Positions 46,359-56,107 of a stretch of 64,000 nt of DNA are shown piece by piece. The notes under the pieces were generated by a model. That model did not search any database. It had not been told where the DNA came from and worked only from the letters and a program-made list of their open reading frames with translations. Position numbers and translations under genes: made by a program. The stretch's first letter is position 1, and each line of letters begins with the position of its first letter. This stretch comes from Salinihabitans flavidus (lineage in GTDB: Bacteria > Pseudomonadota > Alphaproteobacteria > Rhodobacterales > Rhodobacteraceae). The stretch is taken from the NCBI RefSeq assembly GCF_900110425.1, contig NZ_FODS01000001.1, positions 310,001-374,000 of the forward strand, read 5' to 3'.

Positions 46359-47241
46359 AGCTTAGCGTTCGGCAGATTTCGTCCAGCTCATCCAGCGTCT
46401 TGTAGCGAATTACCACCTGCCCGCTTTCTCCATCGGGCTTGTGATCGATACTGACCGACAGGCCAAGAGAGGCAGAAAGATCCCCTTCCAACGCCTTGGT
46501 GTCGGCGTCTTTTTCGGCCTTCGGCTTGGGCGCGGACGGTGCCGGTGTGCCCTTCGGCTTCTGGGCGAGCTTTTCGGTTGCCCGAACTGAAAGCCCCTCT
46601 GCCGCCACCTTGCGGGCAAGGGTTAGCGGGTCGTCCGATGTGATCAGCGCGCGTGCGTGCCCGGCGCTCAGCGCGCCATCGCGGAGCATTTGTTGCACCC
46701 CGTCAGGTAATTGCAGAAGGCGCATCAGGTTTGCGATATGGCTTCGGCTTTTGCCCAAAGCCTCGGAGAGCTTTTCCTGCGTATGGCCGAACCTCTCCAT
46801 CAACTGCTTGTATCCGGTCGCCTCTTCCACAGGGTTGAGGTCGGCGCGCTGAACGTTCTCGATAATCGCAATTTCGAGCACTTCGGTATCGTCGAACTCG
46901 CGCACCAGAACCGGGAGTTCATGCAGCTTTGCCATCTGCGCCGCGCGCCAGCGACGCTCGCCTGCCACAATTTCAAACTCGCCCGCTCTTGAAGGGTGCG
47001 GACGCACGATGAGAGGTTGAATTATCCCCTTCTCGCGGATCGACCCGGCGAGCTCCTGTAGCTGTTGCTCGGTAAAGCTCCGGCGGGGCTGATCGGGGTT
47101 GGGGTTGATGCGCTCGATGGGTATGAACAGATCAGGCCGCTTCATGCCCGTTTCGGATTCCGTCCGCGGTTCCTCGTTCACATCCGCCATGAGCGCCGAA
47201 AGTCCCCGCCCAAGGCCACGTTTGGATTTGTTTTCAGCCAT
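46348..47241 (-). CDS. parB: Chromosome partitioning protein ParB
   Basis: 297 residues. N-terminal RGLGRGLSALM (ParA-stimulating), the CTP-binding box with GERRWRAAQMA and ENVQRADLNPVEEATGY, and the helix-turn-helix GKSRSHIANLMRLLQLP. A Lys/Ala/Pro linker and a C-terminal dimerisation domain follow. It loads at parS, two of which lie within this window at 48.6 and 50.5 kb, and spreads to form the partition complex. Co-transcribed with parA. Confidence 0.98.
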   Translation of the reverse strand: MAENKSKRGLGRGLSALMADVNEEPRTESETGMKRPDLFIPIERINPNPDQPRRSFTEQQLQELAGSIREKGIIQPLIVRPHPSRAGEFEIVAGERRWRAAQMAKLHELPVLVREFDDTEVLEIAIIENVQRADLNPVEEATGYKQLMERFGHTQEKLSEALGKSRSHIANLMRLLQLPDGVQQMLRDGALSAGHARALITSDDPLTLARKVAAEGLSVRATEKLAQKPKGTPAPSAPKPKAEKDADTKALEGDLSASLGLSVSIDHKPDGESGQVVIRYKTLDELDEICRTLSSTH

Positions 47242-47253
47242 TCTGCCCTCTTC

Positions 47254-48066
47254 TTATTGTGCGGCGAACCGCAAATGCCGGGACAAAAGTTCCCGTGCAA
47301 GACTTCGGTATGCCTCTGCCCCTCTTGAGGTGGAATCGTATTGCAAGACGGGCTGGGCGTAGGATGGGGCCTCGCTTACCCGGACATTGCGGGGAATTTT
47401 CGTCTCGAAGACAAGTTCGCCGAGATTGTCCCGCGCGTCCTGTTCCACCTGTAGCGACAGGTTGTTGCGCTTGTCATACATTGTCAGCACGACGCCCTCA
47501 ATCCGCAGGCCGGGGTTGGCGGATTGGCGTACCTCACGGATTGAAAGCATCAACTGCGACAGGCCTTCCAGCGCGAAAAACTCGCTTTGCAGCGGAATAA
47601 GCACAGCGTGGGCCGCCACAAGCGCATTGACTGTCAACAAGTTGAGAGACGGAGGGCAATCAATCAATATGTAGTCCCAACCGAACTGATCCATCGCCGG
47701 CTGCCGTAGCGCGTCGTGGAGCAGAAAGCTCCTCTTCTCATTGGAGGCCAGATCAATATCCGCAGAGCTGAGATCGACCGTCGCCGGTACGATCGAGAGG
47801 TTCGCTATGTTGGTATCGTGGATAACCTGCGCCAGATCCCCATCTTCCAGGAGCAGTTCGTAGGTTGAGAACTCACGATCTTCCGCCTCCACCCCCAAGC
47901 CTGTCGAGGCGTTCCCCTGTGGATCAAGATCGACCAAGAGCACACGCAGCCCCTGCTCTACCAGCGCGGCGGACAGGTTGATTGCAGAGGTCGTCTTGCC
48001 AACGCCGCCCTTTTGATTCGTGATGGCGATAATTCGCGGGGAGATTGGGCGTGTGGGATCAGACAC
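47254..48066 (-). CDS. parA: Chromosome partitioning ATPase ParA
   Basis: 270 residues from the GTG at 48066 ([17 protein letters not shown]), with GGAG 9 bases upstream and overlapping the rsmG end by 8 bases; an upstream start at 48129 is possible. The deviant Walker A KGGVGKTTSAIN, VLLVDLDPQGNAS, and DYILIDCPPSLNLLTVNAL are diagnostic. ParA moves the ParB-parS complex by DNA-gradient dynamics. Confidence 0.98.
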   Translation of the reverse strand: MSDPTRPISPRIIAITNQKGGVGKTTSAINLSAALVEQGLRVLLVDLDPQGNASTGLGVEAEDREFSTYELLLEDGDLAQVIHDTNIANLSIVPATVDLSSADIDLASNEKRSFLLHDALRQPAMDQFGWDYILIDCPPSLNLLTVNALVAAHAVLIPLQSEFFALEGLSQLMLSIREVRQSANPGLRIEGVVLTMYDKRNNLSLQVEQDARDNLGELVFETKIPRNVRVSEAPSYAQPVLQYDSTSRGAEAYRSLARELLSRHLRFAAQ

Positions 48067-48664
48067 GGGAAAGATCTCCGATCTTGAGGATAACGGCGCC
48101 AGGTTCTGTTTGACTTTTACGCTCATCAAGGGTGAATGACCATGTTTTGCGGGCGGCTTTCACCTCTTTTTCCCATGTGACGCCTTTGGGAAACAGGCAA
48201 ACGCCATCTGGCGCAAGGTGCCGTTCGGCATATTCCAGAAGTGTCGACAAATCCGCAACCGCCCGCGCCGAAATAACATTGGCGCGCTGCGGGCTCGCTG
48301 CCTCGATCCGCTCTGACAGGACGGCTCCCTCTTGTTCTGTCTCTCGCAGAACGGTCCGTAGAAAGGTGGCCTTGCGCTGATCGCTTTCAATCATTGTGAC
48401 ACGTTCCGGCGATCCGCGTTCAGCGCGCATCAGCGCGATGACAAGTCCAGGGAAGCCGCCCCCGCTTCCAATGTCGAGCCAATGCCCGACGGGGTGCGAA
48501 GCCAGATCGAAAAGCTGAACGGAGTCCAGGATATGCCGATTCCACAATCCCTCCAGGGAGGTGCGCGAGACGAGATTTATCGTTGGATTCCATTTGTGAA
48601 GAAGAGCGGCGTAGCGTTCCAGCCTCGCCAATGTTTCACGTGAAACATTGTCGATCCCTGTCAC
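48059..48664 (-). CDS. rsmG: 16S rRNA (guanine527-N7)-methyltransferase RsmG
   Basis: 201 residues, GTG start overlapping the mnmG stop (GTGA). The SAM motif [15 protein letters not shown] is near residue 67, followed by [18 protein letters not shown]. Formerly gidB. Codons 6-11 (NVSRET) are encoded by a perfect parS site, so the protein's N-terminus is partly dictated by that DNA element. Confidence 0.97.
   Translation of the reverse strand: MTGIDNVSRETLARLERYAALLHKWNPTINLVSRTSLEGLWNRHILDSVQLFDLASHPVGHWLDIGSGGGFPGLVIALMRAERGSPERVTMIESDQRKATFLRTVLRETEQEGAVLSERIEAASPQRANVISARAVADLSTLLEYAERHLAPDGVCLFPKGVTWEKEVKAARKTWSFTLDERKSQTEPGAVILKIGDLSRV
48632..48647. other. parS: parS site 1 (inside rsmG)
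   Basis: Perfect 16-bp palindrome TGTTTCACGTGAAACA, the conserved ParB-binding sequence; the symmetry extends to 22 bp (CAATG...CATTG flanks). It lies within rsmG codons 6-11, about 1.4 kb from parB. Confidence 0.95.
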
Positions 48665-50532
48665 GCTGACCTCTTACGCCGATCGTGGCGAAGACGCGAA
48701 AGGATCAAGGTGAGAGCGGCAGGCGTCATGCCGTCTATGCGGCCAGCCTGAGACAGGTTCGACGGCCGGGTTTGAGAAAGCTTAGACTTCAGTTCATTAG
48801 AGAGACCGCCAACTGCGTTGAAGTCAAAGCTTTCCGGAATTGCCCAGCCTTCATCCCGGCGCAGAAGTTCGACGTCCTGTTTTTGACGGTCAATGTAGTT
48901 GGCGTAAAGGGCGTCGCGCTCAAGCTGGGTGCGAACTTCGGAATCGACGCTGACAAGTTCAGGATCAAGCACAGTGAGTGCGTCAAAGCCCACATCCGGG
49001 AAAGACAGAAGCTGAAATCCCGTCCGACGGCTTCCATCCTGATTCACCGAAATACCGGACGCAGCAATCTGTTTTGGTTTAAAGCTCTTTGACTCGAGCA
49101 TTGAACGCCCGGCGGCCAATCGCTCCATCTTGTCGGAAAAGACGGACTTGCGCACCTCTGCAACAAGGCCAAGCTCAACACCAGTTGGTGTAAGGCGTTG
49201 GTCGGCGTTGTCGGCGCGCAGAGACAGGCGAAACTCCGCCCGGGATGTGAACATGCGGTACGGCTCGCTCACGCCCCGCGTGGTCAGGTCGTCAATCATC
49301 ACGCCGATATAGCTGTCAGTCCTGCTGAAGACATGCGGTTCCCTCCCCAGCGCGGTGAGCGCTGCGTTCAGCCCTGCGACCAGGCCCTGGGCCGCTGCTT
49401 CCTCATATCCCGTGGTTCCGTTGATCTGGCCAGCCAGATACAAACCCGGCACACCCTTGACCGCGAGAGATGACTCCAAGGCGCGCGGATCAACGTAGTC
49501 GTATTCGATCGCATAACCCGGTTGAACAATTCGCGCGCCTTCCAAACCACGAATCGAGCGCACATACTCCTGCTGGGTTTCTTCTGGCAGTGACGTTGAA
49601 ATTCCGTTTGGATAAACCGTCGAATCGTCCAGCCCCTCAGGCTCCAGAAAAATCTGGTGCGAGGTTTTGTCCGCGAATCTAACAACCTTGTCCTCGATGG
49701 ACGGACAATATCGAGGGCCGATCCCGTCGATATGGCCCCCGTACATTGCGGAGCGGTTGAGGTTCTTTCGGATGATCTCGTGAGTTCTCTCGTTCGTGTG
49801 GGTAATGCCGCATGCCACCTGACGGACCGATGGCCCTTTCGACAGGAAGGAAAACATCACGGGATCATCATCGCCCGGTTGCTTGTCGAGCAAATCCCAA
49901 TCAATGCTCCGCCCATCGAGACGTGGCGGCGTTCCGGTCTTAAGACGTCCAAGAGGCAGACCAAAGCAATCGATTCGCTCCGCCAACTTCTGGGATGCCT
50001 TCTCGCCCATGCGGCCGCCAGATCGGGACACGTCGCCAATATGAATCACCCCACGAAGGAATGTGCCGGTGGTCAGGACCACGGCGGAGGCGGTAATCTC
50101 TGAGCCATCGCCAAGGACGACCCCGGCAACGCGTTCCCCCTTCATGACGAAATCTATCGCCTCCCCTTCAACGATGGTCAGATTCGGCTGGACCCGCATT
50201 TCCGCAAGCATGGACTCCTGGTATATCCGGCGATCCGATTGCGTTCGTGGTCCTTGCACCGCGGGGCCTTTGCGGCGGTTGAGCAGGCGGAACTGAATGC
50301 CGGACTTATCCGCCACACGCCCCATGACACCATCCAGGGCGTCGATCTCGCGAACAAGATGACCTTTTCCCAGCCCGCCAATCGCCGGATTGCACGACAT
50401 CACCCCGATGCCCGACATCTTGAGCGTAAGGAGCGTAGTGGACGCGCCCATTCGGGCAGCGGCGTGAGCGGCATCCGCGCCGGCATGACCGCCGCCAACA
50501 ACGATGACATCAAAATGTTTCACGTGAAACAC
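48661..50532 (-). CDS. mnmG: tRNA uridine-5-carboxymethylaminomethyl synthesis enzyme MnmG
   Basis: 623 residues with a GTG start ([18 protein letters not shown]). FAD-binding [22 protein letters not shown] and the C-terminal helical domain ([11 protein letters not shown]) are typical of MnmG/GidA. With MnmE it modifies the wobble uridine of several tRNAs. The first six codons are the second parS palindrome. It lies 3 bases after mnmE on the same strand. Confidence 0.99.
   Translation of the reverse strand: MFHVKHFDVIVVGGGHAGADAAHAAARMGASTTLLTLKMSGIGVMSCNPAIGGLGKGHLVREIDALDGVMGRVADKSGIQFRLLNRRKGPAVQGPRTQSDRRIYQESMLAEMRVQPNLTIVEGEAIDFVMKGERVAGVVLGDGSEITASAVVLTTGTFLRGVIHIGDVSRSGGRMGEKASQKLAERIDCFGLPLGRLKTGTPPRLDGRSIDWDLLDKQPGDDDPVMFSFLSKGPSVRQVACGITHTNERTHEIIRKNLNRSAMYGGHIDGIGPRYCPSIEDKVVRFADKTSHQIFLEPEGLDDSTVYPNGISTSLPEETQQEYVRSIRGLEGARIVQPGYAIEYDYVDPRALESSLAVKGVPGLYLAGQINGTTGYEEAAAQGLVAGLNAALTALGREPHVFSRTDSYIGVMIDDLTTRGVSEPYRMFTSRAEFRLSLRADNADQRLTPTGVELGLVAEVRKSVFSDKMERLAAGRSMLESKSFKPKQIAASGISVNQDGSRRTGFQLLSFPDVGFDALTVLDPELVSVDSEVRTQLERDALYANYIDRQKQDVELLRRDEGWAIPESFDFNAVGGLSNELKSKLSQTRPSNLSQAGRIDGMTPAALTLILSRLRHDRRKRSA
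50516..50531. other. parS: parS site 2 (over the mnmG start)
   Basis: A perfect copy of TGTTTCACGTGAAACA, here covering mnmG codons 1-6 except the first base. It lies 1.9 kb from parS site 1 and about 3.5 kb from the proposed oriC. Confidence 0.95.
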
Positions 50533-50535
50533 CCC

Positions 50536-51831
50536 TCACTTTCCTACGCAGAAGCTGCTGAAAATCTCATCCAACAGATTTTCGACATCAACCCGACCGA
50601 CGATAGCGTCAAGTGCCCGAATCGCAGTTCGAAGCTCTTCTGCAGCGATATCATAGTGAGCGGGTCCCATCGACAGAACCTTTTGTGCCGAACGAAGCGA
50701 ATCTTCCGCTCGGCTCATTTGCACCCGGTGTCGTTCCCGGATGGCTACCCCGGAACGGGCAGCACGGGTGGAAAGGATTTCGGAAATGCGGCCAACAAGC
50801 TCCGAGATGCCCTGCCCTGTTTTTCCCGACACCGCATCGGTCGCGTCGCAAAGTCTATCTGCCTTGGCTCGGAGTACGATATCGCCATCTTCCGGAGTGA
50901 AATCCGGAAGCGTTCCTTCTTCGATCAGGAAAACTCGCAAGTCCGCCCGCCGAGCACGATCACGGGCGCGTTCGATCCCGATGCCTTCCACAACATCTTC
51001 CGTTTCCCTCAGACCCGCTGTGTCAAGAAGGGTGACGGGAAGCCCGCCAAGCTCCATTCTGACCTCGATCACATCGCGCGTGGTTCCGGCATATTCAGAG
51101 GTAATTGCCGCGTCTCGCCCCGCAAGCGCATTCAGAAGCGTTGATTTTCCGACGTTCGGGGCACCAACTATCGCCACTTCGAATCCCTCGCGTATCCGTT
51201 CCGACATTTCGGTTCCAGAAATCTCCGTTGCCAGACGGTCAAGAACGCCCTTGAGAAGCGTGGACACCTCTGGCGTGACGTCTACCGGCACCTCTTCGTC
51301 AGCAAAATCGATTGTCGCCTCGATAAGGGCCGCCGATCGAATCAGATCCTTACGCCAGGTTTCCGCGACCTCTCCCAGTTCCCCGGACAGCACCCGCAAG
51401 GATTGCCTGCGCTGAGCTTCTGTCTCGGCATCGATCAGGTCGGCCAGACCTTCAACCTGCGCAAGATCAAGACGATTATTCTCGAGAGCGCGGCGCGTAA
51501 ACTCCCCTGCTTCTGCCATCCTCAGGTCAGGTAGTTCCGAAAGCGCGCGCAAAACAGCGTTCACGACGGCAGCACTTCCGTGAAGATGAAGTTCGAGAAC
51601 CTCTTCTCCCGTAAAGCTTTGCCCTTCCGGGAAAAGCAGGACGAGCGCCCGATCAAGCTCTTGTCCAGACGAGTCTTTCAGCACACGCAGGGATGCGACG
51701 CGGGGCGCGGGGCGCGTGCCCGCCAACCTCTCTGCCGCATAGCCTGCCCTTGAACCGGACACCCGAACGACAGCGACCCCCGCCTTGCCGGGGGCCGTGG
51801 CCAGAGCGTAGATCGTATCGGTGACAGGCAT
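50536..51831 (-). CDS. mnmE: tRNA modification GTPase MnmE
   Basis: 431 residues. Features: N-terminal [21 protein letters not shown] (tetrahydrofolate-binding), a G domain with [31 protein letters not shown], and the invariant C-terminal CVGK (CxGK) box. It is the partner of MnmG in wobble uridine modification. The typical NKxD motif is replaced by a weaker form around RAKADRL, as seen in some relatives. Between mnmG and rho on the same strand. Confidence 0.97.
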   Translation of the reverse strand: MPVTDTIYALATAPGKAGVAVVRVSGSRAGYAAERLAGTRPAPRVASLRVLKDSSGQELDRALVLLFPEGQSFTGEEVLELHLHGSAAVVNAVLRALSELPDLRMAEAGEFTRRALENNRLDLAQVEGLADLIDAETEAQRRQSLRVLSGELGEVAETWRKDLIRSAALIEATIDFADEEVPVDVTPEVSTLLKGVLDRLATEISGTEMSERIREGFEVAIVGAPNVGKSTLLNALAGRDAAITSEYAGTTRDVIEVRMELGGLPVTLLDTAGLRETEDVVEGIGIERARDRARRADLRVFLIEEGTLPDFTPEDGDIVLRAKADRLCDATDAVSGKTGQGISELVGRISEILSTRAARSGVAIRERHRVQMSRAEDSLRSAQKVLSMGPAHYDIAAEELRTAIRALDAIVGRVDVENLLDEIFSSFCVGK

Positions 51832-51835
51832 ATAC

Positions 51836-53107
51836 TCAGGTGTTCATGGAATCGAAGAATTCCGCGTTCGTCTTGGTTTGCTTGAGCTTCGAAATCAGGA
51901 ATTCCACGGCATCCGTTGTGCCCATGGGATTCAGGATGCGGCGCAGGACAAATGTTTTTTGAAGATCGCCCTTTTCAATCAGCAGATCCTCTTTCCGGGT
52001 GCCCGACTTCAGGATGTCTATCGCCGGGAAGATTCGTTTGTCTGCAATCTTGCGATCAAGCACGATCTCGGAGTTGCCGGTGCCCTTGAATTCTTCAAAG
52101 ATCACCTCGTCCATACGGCTTCCTGTGTCGATCAGTGCTGTGGAAATGATGGTGAGAGAGCCGCCTTCCTCAATATTGCGGGCGGCGCCAAAGAATCGCT
52201 TCGGTCTTTGCAGGGCGTTGGCATCCACGCCGCCAGTCAAAACCTTGCCCGACGATGGAACCACTGTGTTGAAAGCTCTACCAAGTCTTGTGATTGAATC
52301 GAGGAGAATAACAACATCTCGTTTATGCTCCACGAGCCGTTTTGCCTTTTCGATGACCATTTCGGATACGGCAACGTGGCGCGAGGCCGGCTCGTCAAAG
52401 GTCGAGGAAATCACCTCCCCTTTCACGCTGCGCTGCATGTCGGTCACTTCTTCCGGCCGCTCGTCGATCAGAAGAACGATAAGATAACACTCCGGATGGT
52501 TCGCCGCGATGCTATGCGCGATATTCTGCAACAGGACGGTTTTACCTGTCCGGGGCGGTGCCACGATAAGCGAGCGTTGACCCTTGCCGATGGGGGCGAC
52601 CAGGTCGATGATCCGGGCAGACCGATCCTTGATCGTCGGATCCTCGATCTCCATCGTCATACGCTCATCTGGGTAAAGCGGGGTCAGGTTGTCGAACGCG
52701 ATCTTATGACGTGCCTTTTCCGGTTCTTCGAAGTTGATCAGATTGACGCTCATCAACCCGAAATAACGCTCATTCTCTTCCGGCGCCTTGATGACACCAT
52801 CAATGGTATCCCCCGTGCGCAGGGAATACTTGCGGATCATGTCGGGGGACACATAGATGTCATCCGGGCCGGGAAGATAGTTTGCCTCGGGTGACCGCAG
52901 GAAACCGAACCCGTCCTGAAGCACCTCAAGCACACCATCGCCCGAGACCTCCCAGCCTTCGTCCGCGCGCTCGCGGAGAATCTGGAACATCATCTCGCCC
53001 TTGCGCATGGTCGAGGCATTCTCGACATCGAGTTCCTCGGCCATGGAAAGAAGGTCTTTTGGGCTATGGGCCTTGAGATCGGCCAGAGTCAGTTTTTCAG
53101 CTGTCAT
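51836..53107 (-). CDS. rho: Transcription termination factor Rho
   Basis: 423 residues from [18 protein letters not shown], with AGGA 8 bases upstream; 53122 would add five residues. An N-terminal helical part, the cold-shock-like RNA-binding segment ([20 protein letters not shown]), and the RecA-like motor with [17 protein letters not shown] and [11 protein letters not shown]. It terminates transcription at Rho-dependent sites. Confidence 0.99.
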   Translation of the reverse strand: MTAEKLTLADLKAHSPKDLLSMAEELDVENASTMRKGEMMFQILRERADEGWEVSGDGVLEVLQDGFGFLRSPEANYLPGPDDIYVSPDMIRKYSLRTGDTIDGVIKAPEENERYFGLMSVNLINFEEPEKARHKIAFDNLTPLYPDERMTMEIEDPTIKDRSARIIDLVAPIGKGQRSLIVAPPRTGKTVLLQNIAHSIAANHPECYLIVLLIDERPEEVTDMQRSVKGEVISSTFDEPASRHVAVSEMVIEKAKRLVEHKRDVVILLDSITRLGRAFNTVVPSSGKVLTGGVDANALQRPKRFFGAARNIEEGGSLTIISTALIDTGSRMDEVIFEEFKGTGNSEIVLDRKIADKRIFPAIDILKSGTRKEDLLIEKGDLQKTFVLRRILNPMGTTDAVEFLISKLKQTKTNAEFFDSMNT

Positions 53108-53225
53108 GGGAGTATCCTGCATCCACCCGATAGGGGAGCGTGTTGTCGTTGCATGGAGAACACATGGCCCGGACGGGCCTGTTGGTTGCGGTTCCTAAAG
53201 AGAGTCCGCCGGAGAGTCAATCATA

Positions 53226-53675
53226 TCAGAACCGGACAACCACTGATATCACGATCACGATCATCAGAAGGGTGGGCACCTCATTCATCATTCTCAGATT
53301 GCGCCCGGACATGTTGTTTTCATTCCGTTCGAATTTCTTCCGATGGATCATCAACCAGTGATGAAACCCTGTCATGGCGATGACCCCGGCCCCTTTCGTG
53401 TAGGGCCAGATCGCTGACCAATCGACGATGCCAGGGGTAAAGACCAACATGAGACCAGCAATCCATGTTGCGATGCTGGCCGGACCCATGATGTAGCGAA
53501 GAAGCCTGTACTCCATCACTTTCAGCGTGTCATCAAGCTGATCACCGGCTTGGGCGCGCTCTGCGTGATAGACAAAAAGGCGCGGGAGATAGAACAGGCC
53601 CGCCATCCAGCTCAGAACCGCCATGATGTGAAGAGATTTTGTCCAAGGGTAGAGTATCGCGAGCAGGTCGGTCAT
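53226..53675 (-). CDS. hemJ: Protoporphyrinogen oxidase HemJ
   Basis: 149 residues with about four membrane helices and conserved His residues (SLHIMAVLSWMAGLFYLPR, VYH). FTPGIVDWSAIWPYTKGAGV and MTGFHHWLMI are diagnostic of HemJ. It oxidises protoporphyrinogen IX before ferrochelatase in heme synthesis; hemH is at 19.8 kb. It stands between rho and the proposed origin and reads away from it. Confidence 0.93.
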   Translation of the reverse strand: MTDLLAILYPWTKSLHIMAVLSWMAGLFYLPRLFVYHAERAQAGDQLDDTLKVMEYRLLRYIMGPASIATWIAGLMLVFTPGIVDWSAIWPYTKGAGVIAMTGFHHWLMIHRKKFERNENNMSGRNLRMMNEVPTLLMIVIVISVVVRF

Positions 53676-54090
53676 CGGCGTGATCCTTTCAGATCACCCT
53701 CTTAAATAAATATAGATATATAGAAAAGGATGATGATTAAGTAGGGGCATCCGTCGCGTGGGATTAGTGGATTATAGCTGAATCTTCCACAAGGTGCGTG
53801 ATGATCTGACAAGTTTCCGGATATAATTGGGATGATCCTGAAAACATTGTTTTATTATTTAAAATCAATATATTACTACCTTAACACTACCAGAACAGTG
53901 GTGGATATGTCAGGGGATAACTGTGGAAAAAGGTGAGTTTGCCAGAGGCAGAGGTTTTCCCTGTCCACCGTGGACAAGTCCGGCAGTGTGGTAGCGAAAC
54001 AGGCGATTGATCCGCAGCTTGTTATTCTGACCAGAATTTTACAGAAGGGGTACTTGAGATTTCGTTACCGCCATACACTGGGTTATCCAC
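53676..54090. other. oriC: Proposed chromosomal replication origin (oriC)
   Basis: The longest gene-free stretch in the window (415 bases). It has two AT-rich segments (about 53701-53732 and 53842-53885) as unwinding candidates. DnaA boxes include a perfect TTATCCACA at 54083-54091 and near-matches at 53922-53930 (TTTTCCACA on the minus strand), 53783-53791, 53900-53908, 53766-53774 and a facing pair at 53961-53977. An exact IHF consensus AATCAATATATTA lies at 53863-53875. The parAB-rsmG-mnmG-mnmE-rho neighbourhood is typical of bacterial origins. Confidence 0.75.
53863..53875 (+). promoter_or_regulatory. IHF-type binding site in oriC
   Basis: AATCAATATATTA matches the full WATCAANNNNTTR consensus, within the AT-rich core. 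IHF sites at this kind of position are known in Caulobacter and enteric origins. Confidence 0.55.
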
Positions 54091-54091
54091 A
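54083..54091 (+). promoter_or_regulatory. Perfect DnaA box overlapping the maf start codon
   Basis: TTATCCACA, whose last base is the A of the maf ATG. DnaA bound here would also cover the maf translation start region. Confidence 0.7.
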
Positions 54092-54690
54092 TGAGCAGGC
54101 CGCTCCTTCTTGCGTCGGGGTCCGAGATCAGGGCCCGGATGCTCACCAATGCTGCCGTTCCCTTCCGGGTCGAAAAGGCTCGGGTCGATGAAGAAATGAT
54201 CAGGGCTGCGCTTCAGTCCGAGGACGCACACCCGCGCGATATTGCCGATGCGCTGGCAGAGTCAAAGGCGCGAAAGGTGAGCCACAGGAACCCCGGTAAT
54301 CTGGTGCTTGGCTGCGATCAGGTGCTGGAATTCGAGGGTCGGGTTCTGGCCAAGCCGGAAAGCTTAGAGGATGCCCGCGAGCAGCTCACGGCAATGCGGG
54401 GTAAGCGACACCGCCTGCTTTCGGCCGCGGTGATCTACGAGGACGCGGAGCCGATATGGCGTCACGTGGGTGTTGTACGGATGCAGTTGCGCTCGATTTC
54501 CGATGACTATCTGGAGGACTATCTTGCCCGAAACTGGCAAAGTGCACGCCAGTCTGTCGGGGCGTACAAGCTGGAGGAGGAGGGCGTGCGACTTTTTGAG
54601 CGAGTGGAGGGGGACTATTTTACCGTGTTGGGGATGCCGCTTCTTGAGATATTGTCTTTCCTGACAGTTCGAGGGGATTTGAAATCATGA
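54091..54690 (+). CDS. maf: Maf-family nucleoside triphosphate pyrophosphatase
   Basis: 199 residues. LLASGSEIRARMLTNAAVPF, RNPGNLVLGCDQVLEFEG and AYKLEEEGVRLFERVEGDYF are Maf motifs. It hydrolyses modified or canonical nucleotides and has been linked to division arrest. Its start codon lies inside a DnaA box; the ribosome site is weak. It overlaps aroE by ATGA, the first of four coupled genes (maf-aroE-coaE-dnaQ). Confidence 0.93.
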   Translation: MSRPLLLASGSEIRARMLTNAAVPFRVEKARVDEEMIRAALQSEDAHPRDIADALAESKARKVSHRNPGNLVLGCDQVLEFEGRVLAKPESLEDAREQLTAMRGKRHRLLSAAVIYEDAEPIWRHVGVVRMQLRSISDDYLEDYLARNWQSARQSVGAYKLEEEGVRLFERVEGDYFTVLGMPLLEILSFLTVRGDLKS

Positions 54691-55517
54691 CAGACGCGGC
54701 TCCGATTGCCGGGGTTATCGGCACACCGATAGGCCATTCGCGCTCACCGCATCTGCATGGTCACTGGCTCAGGAAATATGGAATTTCCGGGCATTATATT
54801 CCCCTGAACGTATCAACATCCGACCTTGGTGAGGTGATAGGTCTTCTTCCTCGGATCGGGTTCGTCGGGGTCAATGTCACGATTCCGCACAAAGAACGGG
54901 TGCTTGATTTTGCCGATATGGTAACAGATCGCGCTACGCTTATCGGGGCAGCAAACACGCTCATCTTTCGCAAGGATGGTAAAATCCATGCTGACAACAC
55001 AGATGGCTATGGCTTCGTGGAGAACCTGCGTCAGAATGCGCCGAACTGGCAGCCGAAGTCCGGGCCAGCCGTAGTTCTGGGAGCGGGAGGCGCGGCGCGG
55101 GCGGTTGTCGCCTCGCTTCTCGACGTGGGAGTGCCGGAGATTCTCATCACCAACCGGACGCGCGTGCGCGCGGAAAAACTGCGAGAGGATTTTGGCACGC
55201 GGGTCATGGTGGTGGATTGGGTAAAGGCCGGAAACATCCTCGAGGATGGGATGACGGTGGTCAATACGACGTCACTGGGAATGACGGGAAAACCTGAACT
55301 ACGGGTTCCCCTCGATGGATTAAGGAAAGAGGCGGTGGTGACAGATCTGGTCTACAGCCCGCTCAGAACCCACCTGTTGCAAGTGGCCGAAGAGATGGGC
55401 TGCACAGCGGTGGATGGACTTGGGATGTTGTTGCATCAGGCCGTGCCGGGATTTGAACGATGGTTCGGGGTTCGTCCCGAGGTGGATGCGGCCGCGAGAG
55501 AGGCCGCTCTCGAATGA
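54687..55517 (+). CDS. aroE: Shikimate dehydrogenase
   Basis: 276 residues. Shikimate-binding GTPIGHSRSPHLHGHWL, the catalytic Lys in NVTIPHKERVLDF, NADP loop VVLGAGGAARAVVASL with NRTRVRAEKL, and GMLLHQAVPGFERWFG. Reduces 3-dehydroshikimate with NADPH in aromatic amino acid synthesis. Overlaps coaE by 4 bases. Confidence 0.97.
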   Translation: MTDAAPIAGVIGTPIGHSRSPHLHGHWLRKYGISGHYIPLNVSTSDLGEVIGLLPRIGFVGVNVTIPHKERVLDFADMVTDRATLIGAANTLIFRKDGKIHADNTDGYGFVENLRQNAPNWQPKSGPAVVLGAGGAARAVVASLLDVGVPEILITNRTRVRAEKLREDFGTRVMVVDWVKAGNILEDGMTVVNTTSLGMTGKPELRVPLDGLRKEAVVTDLVYSPLRTHLLQVAEEMGCTAVDGLGMLLHQAVPGFERWFGVRPEVDAAAREAALE

Positions 55518-56107
55518 CGTTTCGGCTTGGCTTGACGGGTTCCATCGGGATGGGAAAGTCCACCACGGCAGCGCTCTTTGCCGATGCGGGTTGCGCCGTC
55601 TGGGATGCAGATGCGGCGGTGCATCGCCTCTATGCACCGGGTGGGGCCGCGGTGGAGCCGATGCGAGAGGTCTTCCCGGATGCCATTGACGAGGGCGGCG
55701 TTTCGAGGTCGCGGTTGAAAGATATAATCGCTGGCAATCCCGACGCCCTTCGCCAGATCGAAGAGATCGTTCATCCGCTTGTCGCGCAGGACCGAGCAGA
55801 GTTTGCCAAGACCGTGCAAAGCGACATCATCGTTTTTGATATACCGCTTCTCTTTGAAACCGGCGGTGACAAGGAAATGGACGGGGTGGTTTGTGTCTCC
55901 GCCCCGCCAGAGGTTCAGAAAGCGCGGGTTCTGGAACGTGGCACTATGACCGAGGCGGAGTTCGAGGCCATTCGAGCCAAACAGATGCCCGACGCAGAAA
56001 AACGCGCCCGCGCGGACCATGTTGTGATCACGGACACGATGGATCATGCTGCGTCGCAGGTGCAAGAGATCGTGGCGGAAATCAGGGCGGGGATGAAAGA
56101 TGCGTGA
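55514..56107 (+). CDS. coaE: Dephospho-CoA kinase
   Basis: 197 residues from MTFRLGLTGSIGMGKSTT (ATGA overlap with aroE). P-loop GSIGMGKSTTAALF, the substrate segment DADAAVHRLY, and IVFDIPLLFETGGDKEMDG. Final step of coenzyme A synthesis. Overlaps dnaQ by 8 bases. Confidence 0.97.
   Translation: MTFRLGLTGSIGMGKSTTAALFADAGCAVWDADAAVHRLYAPGGAAVEPMREVFPDAIDEGGVSRSRLKDIIAGNPDALRQIEEIVHPLVAQDRAEFAKTVQSDIIVFDIPLLFETGGDKEMDGVVCVSAPPEVQKARVLERGTMTEAEFEAIRAKQMPDAEKRARADHVVITDTMDHAASQVQEIVAEIRAGMKDA

Noticed and set aside
53163-53177. GGCCC-GGAC-GGGCC hairpin upstream of rho
   Set aside because: Short stem without a T-run; could matter for rho autoregulation but is too weak to call.
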